Assembly: GCF_026013475.1 (NCBI RefSeq)
Contig: NZ_JAPDPH010000038.1
Coordinates: 1-43,981 of the forward strand
Length of the DNA: 43,981 nt
From: Micromonospora yasonensis
GTDB taxonomy: Bacteria > Actinomycetota > Actinomycetes > Mycobacteriales > Micromonosporaceae
Reading direction: 5' to 3'
Below, in pieces: positions 40,863 through 43,981 of this stretch (its first letter is position 1; every line of letters starts with the position of its first letter). The notes under the pieces are model-generated. The model had not been told where the DNA came from and searched no databases. It saw only the letters and a program-made list of their open reading frames with translations. Both the position numbers and the translations under genes were made by a program.

Positions 40863-42209
40863 TCAGCGGGCGGTGTCGGCGACCGCCTGGGCGAAGACCT
40901 CGGAACGGTGCTCGAAGTTGCGGAACCGGCCGTAGCTCGGCGCGGCCGGGGAGAGCAGCACCACCCCGCCCGACGGGGTGAGCTTGCGGGACAGCCCCAC
41001 CGCGGCGACAAGGTCCTCGGCGATCTCGGTACGCACGGCCGGCAGCCCGGCGAGCGCCTCGACGATCCGGGGGCCGCTGTCCGGGATGCCGATCACGGTG
41101 ATCTCCCGCTCGGCCAGGTGGTCCCGCAGCGGGGTGTAGTCCAGGCCCCGGTCGGTGCCACCCACGATCACGGTCAGCGGCCGCCCCTCGTACGCGTCGA
41201 TCGCGTGCATGGCCGCGTACGGGCTGGTGGCCAGGGTGTCGTCGACGAAGGTGAGGCCGGACGGGTCGGCGATCTCGGTGAGCCGGTGGGCCAGCCCCTG
41301 GAATCCGGCGACCGCCACGGCGAGGCTGTCCTTGCGGCCCACCACGTCCACGCCGAGCGCGTCGAGCACCGCCAGGGCGACACAGAGGTTGCCCTCGTTG
41401 TGCCGGCCGACCAGCGGCAGCACCGCACGGGGGAAGAGCGGGTTGTCCCGCAGGTGGAACCAGGGCGTGCCATCCGGACCGGAGGCGACGTGGGTGGTGT
41501 CGGGGAAGCCGGCGCGGATCGCCGCCCGGTCCCCCAGCTCCAGCGCGAGCCGGGGGTCGGCGCCGTTGACCACCACCGCGTGCGGGCCGTGCGCGAGCAG
41601 GTTCAGCTTGTCCCGGTAGTACTCGCGCTCCCCGCCGTGCGCGTCGAGGTGTTCCGGGAAGAGCGCGGTGACCACGGCCACCCGGGGCGAGTCGGCCAGG
41701 TCGGCGCACTGGTAGCTGGAGAGCTCCAGCACGTACAGGTCCGCCTCGGGCAGGTCGAGCAGCGGCACGCCGATGTTGCCGCCGAAGACGTTCGGCCGGT
41801 CCATCGCGGTGAGCAGGTGGCTGATCAGGCTGGACGTGGTGCTCTTGCCCTTGCTGCCGGTGACCCCCACGGTCCGGTCGGCGTGGTCGGCCATCCAGAG
41901 CGCGCTGCCCTGGGTGATGGTGATCCCCCGGCGGTGCAGCTCCACCATCCACGGGTGGGTGCTCGGCACGCCCGGCGACCGGACCACCACCTCGGCGGCG
42001 GCCAGCCGGGCGAAGCCCTCCTCCCCGGTCACCAGCGGCGCGGCCTCGGCCAGCGGGCCGTCCCAGGGGAGGCTGAGGAAGTTGGCGCTGTCGTCGACGG
42101 TCACCAGGTCGGCCGGGCCGTGCGCGGCTATCGCGGTCACCGCGGCCCGGCCCTCCCGGCCGGCTCCCCAGACGGCGACATGACGTCCGCGCAGATCAGA
42201 CAGGCGCAC
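40863..42209 (-). CDS. murD2: UDP-N-acetylmuramoyl-aminoacyl glutamate ligase, MurD2 type
   Basis: 448 aa Mur ligase. N-terminal UDP-binding domain (RHVAVWGAGREGRAA); central ATPase domain with the P-loop TVGVTGSKGKSTTSSLISHL (about 106-125), then NVFGGNIGVPLL and VLELSSYQ; the C-terminal domain contains GLTFVDDTLATSPYAAMHAI and IVGGTDRGLDYTPL. These are MurD motifs, adding Glu to UDP-MurNAc-aminoacyl in the cytoplasm. The direct divergent neighbour is the epimerase gene murL, so this is probably the MurD2 variant that adds L-Glu instead of D-Glu; the stereochemistry is inferred from context. The GTG at 42209 has GAGGAGAG before it; the frame is open to 42335 but that part overlaps murL. Confidence 0.88.
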   Translation of the reverse strand: MRLSDLRGRHVAVWGAGREGRAAVTAIAAHGPADLVTVDDSANFLSLPWDGPLAEAAPLVTGEEGFARLAAAEVVVRSPGVPSTHPWMVELHRRGITITQGSALWMADHADRTVGVTGSKGKSTTSSLISHLLTAMDRPNVFGGNIGVPLLDLPEADLYVLELSSYQCADLADSPRVAVVTALFPEHLDAHGGEREYYRDKLNLLAHGPHAVVVNGADPRLALELGDRAAIRAGFPDTTHVASGPDGTPWFHLRDNPLFPRAVLPLVGRHNEGNLCVALAVLDALGVDVVGRKDSLAVAVAGFQGLAHRLTEIADPSGLTFVDDTLATSPYAAMHAIDAYEGRPLTVIVGGTDRGLDYTPLRDHLAEREITVIGIPDSGPRIVEALAGLPAVRTEIAEDLVAAVGLSRKLTPSGGVVLLSPAAPSYGRFRNFEHRSEVFAQAVADTAR

Positions 42210-42249
42210 AGGCTCTCCTCGGGCTTGCGACGGCGGTGGGGCGGGCGCG

Positions 42250-42292
42250 GTCCGGCACAGCCGGACACGGCGGACGAACCAGGGCCTAGTAT
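42250..42292 (+). promoter_or_regulatory. murL promoter region with inverted repeat
   Basis: TAGTAT (42287-42292) is the -10; GTG follows after five bases, with no Shine-Dalgarno sequence, so the message is probably leaderless. GTCCGGC-ACA-GCCGGAC (42250-42266) is a perfect inverted repeat whose right arm overlaps the expected -35 position, and it lies between the divergent murD2 and murL genes, so one factor could control both. Confidence 0.5.
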
Positions 42293-42297
42293 GGCGT

Positions 42298-43647
42298 GTG
42301 CCCAACGAGCAGCTCCGGCGGATGGACGCCTTCACCTTCCCGTCCTACTCGATCGACTTCGGCACCGGCGAGGTGTTGCTGGACTACGCCCTCACCGGCC
42401 CCGACGGCGAGCAGCGGTTCACCGAGGTGATCACCCTGCCGCTGCCGGCCGAGCCGGTGTCCGACGAGACGGCGGCCACCCTCGACCGGGTCCTCGAACT
42501 GCTGCACATGGTCGCCGGGGTCAGCTACTACAAGGCCGCCGCGCCGCCCCGGCTGGTGCTGCCGGCGCCGCTGGGCACGGCCGCCGTCGAGTTCGTCACC
42601 GCCGTCTACACCAAGGGCCTCGGCGAGTACGCGTACCGCAACCGGCTGCCGCACGTGCTGGAACTGCGCCCAGAGGTGCCGGCCGGCGAGGTCGCCGCGC
42701 CCCGGGTGTACGACAACTCGGACCGGCGCCCGCTGTCGGCCGTCGGCGGCGGCAAGGACTCCATCGTCAGCCTGGAGGCGCTGCGCCGGGCCGGTTTCGA
42801 CCCGGTGCCCTTCTCGGTCAACCCGAACCACGTCATCGTCTCGGTCAACGAGGCCTCCGACCTGGTGCCGCTGGCGGCCCGGCGGCGGCTCGACCCGGTG
42901 CTGTTCGAGCTCAACGCGGCCGGGGCGCGCAACGGGCACATCCCGGTCACCGCGATCAACTCGCTGATCGCGGTCGCCACCGCCGTGCTGCACGGTCTCG
43001 GCCCCGTGGTGATGTCCAACGAGCGGTCGGCGTCCGACCCCAACCTGATCTGGCACGGCCACGAGATCAACCACCAGTGGTCCAAGGGCGTGGAGGCGGA
43101 GGGCCTGCTGCGCGCGGCCCTGGCCGAGCACGCCGGGCTCACCGAGCCGTACTTCTCCCTGCTGCGGTCGCTCTCCGAGTTGCACATCGCCCGGCTCTTC
43201 GCCGAGATCGACCGGTACGACGCCGTGGTGACCAGCTGCAACGCCGCGTTCAAGCTGCGCGACGCGAGCGAGCGGTGGTGCCGTGACTGCCCGAAGTGCC
43301 GGTTCGTCTTCCTGGCCATGGCCCCGTTCATGTCCCGGGAGCGGATCACCCGCATCTTCGGCGGCGACCTGCTCGCCGACACCGCGCAGATCCCTGGCTA
43401 CCGGGAACTGCTCGGCGTGGACGGGCACAAGCCGTTCGAGTGCGTCGGCGAGGTGGAGGAGTCGGTGGTGGCGCTGAGCCTCCTCGCCCAGCAGGAGCAG
43501 TGGCGCGACGCCCCCGTGGTCCGCGCCCTGGTCGACGCCCTGCCCGACACCGCCTGGACGGCCGCCGCCACCTCGGACGTCTTCACCCCCGCCGGCCCGA
43601 CCTACGTCCCGGCCCCCTACGCCAAAGCCCTCACCGCCCTCACCTGA
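42298..43647 (+). CDS. murL: UDP-N-acetylmuramoyl-aminoacyl-L-glutamate epimerase MurL
   Basis: 449 aa. The sequence RRMDAFTFPSYSIDFGTGEV near the start, PLSAVGGGKDSIVSLEALRR (about 144-163, an ATP-pyrophosphatase-like PP-loop), FSVNPNHVIVSVN, VVMSNERSASDPN, EINHQWSKGVEAE and the cysteine motif WCRDCPKCRFVFLAM (about 325-339) match the MurL family. In Xanthomonas oryzae MurL uses ATP to invert L-Glu to D-Glu in the UDP-MurNAc-dipeptide made by MurD2, replacing the MurI/MurD route. Divergent murD2 next door supports this. The start is GTG at 42298, five bases after a TAGTAT -10. Length agrees with the family. Confidence 0.9.
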   Translation: MPNEQLRRMDAFTFPSYSIDFGTGEVLLDYALTGPDGEQRFTEVITLPLPAEPVSDETAATLDRVLELLHMVAGVSYYKAAAPPRLVLPAPLGTAAVEFVTAVYTKGLGEYAYRNRLPHVLELRPEVPAGEVAAPRVYDNSDRRPLSAVGGGKDSIVSLEALRRAGFDPVPFSVNPNHVIVSVNEASDLVPLAARRRLDPVLFELNAAGARNGHIPVTAINSLIAVATAVLHGLGPVVMSNERSASDPNLIWHGHEINHQWSKGVEAEGLLRAALAEHAGLTEPYFSLLRSLSELHIARLFAEIDRYDAVVTSCNAAFKLRDASERWCRDCPKCRFVFLAMAPFMSRERITRIFGGDLLADTAQIPGYRELLGVDGHKPFECVGEVEESVVALSLLAQQEQWRDAPVVRALVDALPDTAWTAAATSDVFTPAGPTYVPAPYAKALTALT

Positions 43648-43674
43648 CCCCGCGCGCCCCCACCCTTCCCCGCC

Positions 43675-43981
43675 TCAGGGGGTGCGGACGGCGTCGAGGG
43701 CCAGGAGGGCGACGTGGAGGGAGAGGCAGGCCTCGACCGAGTCCAGGTCGACGGCGAGGATGCGGCCGATCCGGGCCAGCCGCTCGTAGAACGCCGGTCG
43801 GGACAGGTGCGCCGCGGTCGCCGCGGCCGACTTGTTCCGGCCCTGCTCCAGGTACGCCCGCAGCGTCCCGAGCAACTGCTCACGCGGGTGCTGGGCGTCG
43901 TACGCCAGCAACGCGCCGAGCTCCCGCTCGACGAAGGTCTGCAGGCGCGGCTCGTCGCGCAGCAGGTGCAGCAGGCCGGCC
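43675..43981 (-). CDS. PucR-family regulator, C-terminal part
   Basis: The frame runs off the right edge, so only the last 101 residues are visible. ELGALLAYDAQ, LLGTLRAYLEQGRNKSAAAT and LSRPAFYERLARIGRILAVD form the PucR-type C-terminal helix-turn-helix. The family often controls purine/pyrimidine and amino-acid breakdown genes; the aminotransferase/mmsA operon is 4.6 kb away, and a link is only possible. It converges on murL with 27 bp between stops. Confidence 0.88.
   Translation of the reverse strand, partial: AGLLHLLRDEPRLQTFVERELGALLAYDAQHPREQLLGTLRAYLEQGRNKSAAATAAHLSRPAFYERLARIGRILAVDLDSVEACLSLHVALLALDAVRTP

Noticed and set aside
40796..41011. Longer start for the PH-like protein at 41011
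   Set aside because: The extra 72 residues are antisense to the 3' end of murD2 and Arg/Ser/Pro-rich; the -10 box and the conserved domain both point to 40795.

Overview
The window is high-GC actinobacterial DNA with dense genes, many GTG starts and long overlapping antisense frames. I infer a Micromonosporaceae member, probably Micromonospora or a close relative. The inference rests on the NgcEFG-type sugar importers, a MurD2/MurL pair, and a GGGGCCCCTTCTTA-type intergenic palindrome that I remember from such genomes. It was made from sequence reading alone. No RNA genes, CRISPR arrays, phage genes or intact insertion sequences were seen.

Layout. 1-6549 (-) is the first 2183 codons of a giant secreted RHS/YD-repeat protein whose C-terminus lies beyond the left edge. 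6661-10429 (-) holds a zinc-finger rhomboid protease, an L,D-transpeptidase, a DUF4184 membrane protein and a HAD phosphatase. 10508-16643 is an alpha-glucan block: a GH63-type hydrolase (-) diverging from a glycogen-debranching enzyme and a GT4 glucan synthase-like transferase (+). 16886-18603 (+) is a coupled pair, a DUF457 membrane hydrolase and an amidohydrolase, followed by a decayed GH114 gene (18640-19177). 19315-22536 (-) holds a lipoprotein, a MobA-like nucleotidyltransferase with a changed key lysine, and a small family-A DNA polymerase.

22655-28879 is an amino-sugar locus. A five-gene operon (-) encodes an RpiR/MurR regulator, a SIS protein, a binding protein and two permeases; it diverges from a BadF-type sugar kinase (+). 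A second, paralogous importer (ngcE-ngcF-ngcG, 34668 to 31379, -) follows 3 kb later. Neither importer has an ATPase gene here, so both probably use a shared MsiK-type ATPase encoded elsewhere. Between them lie 671 bp without a gene but with a 26-bp tandem repeat, a VOC/ArsR/SRPBCC operon whose promoter carries a palindrome exactly in the -35/-10 spacer, and a membrane protein with a YGQPQ-repeat tail.

34873-39039 has an acyltransferase-3 membrane protein converging by 65 bp on an aldehyde dehydrogenase (mmsA type), which is coupled to a class III aminotransferase. This enzyme pair fits beta-alanine/malonate-semialdehyde or valine catabolism, and a PucR-type regulator at the right edge may or may not control it. 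39431-43647 holds an unrecognised 323-aa protein, a small PH-like protein, and a divergent murD2/murL pair. That pair predicts the alternative route to D-Glu in peptidoglycan: L-Glu is added and then epimerised on the UDP-precursor.

Regulatory reading. At least six genes have a TANNNT hexamer 5-7 nt before the start codon and no Shine-Dalgarno sequence, so they are probably transcribed leaderless. Several perfect hairpins lie between genes, including a 14-bp stem between ngcE and ngcF.
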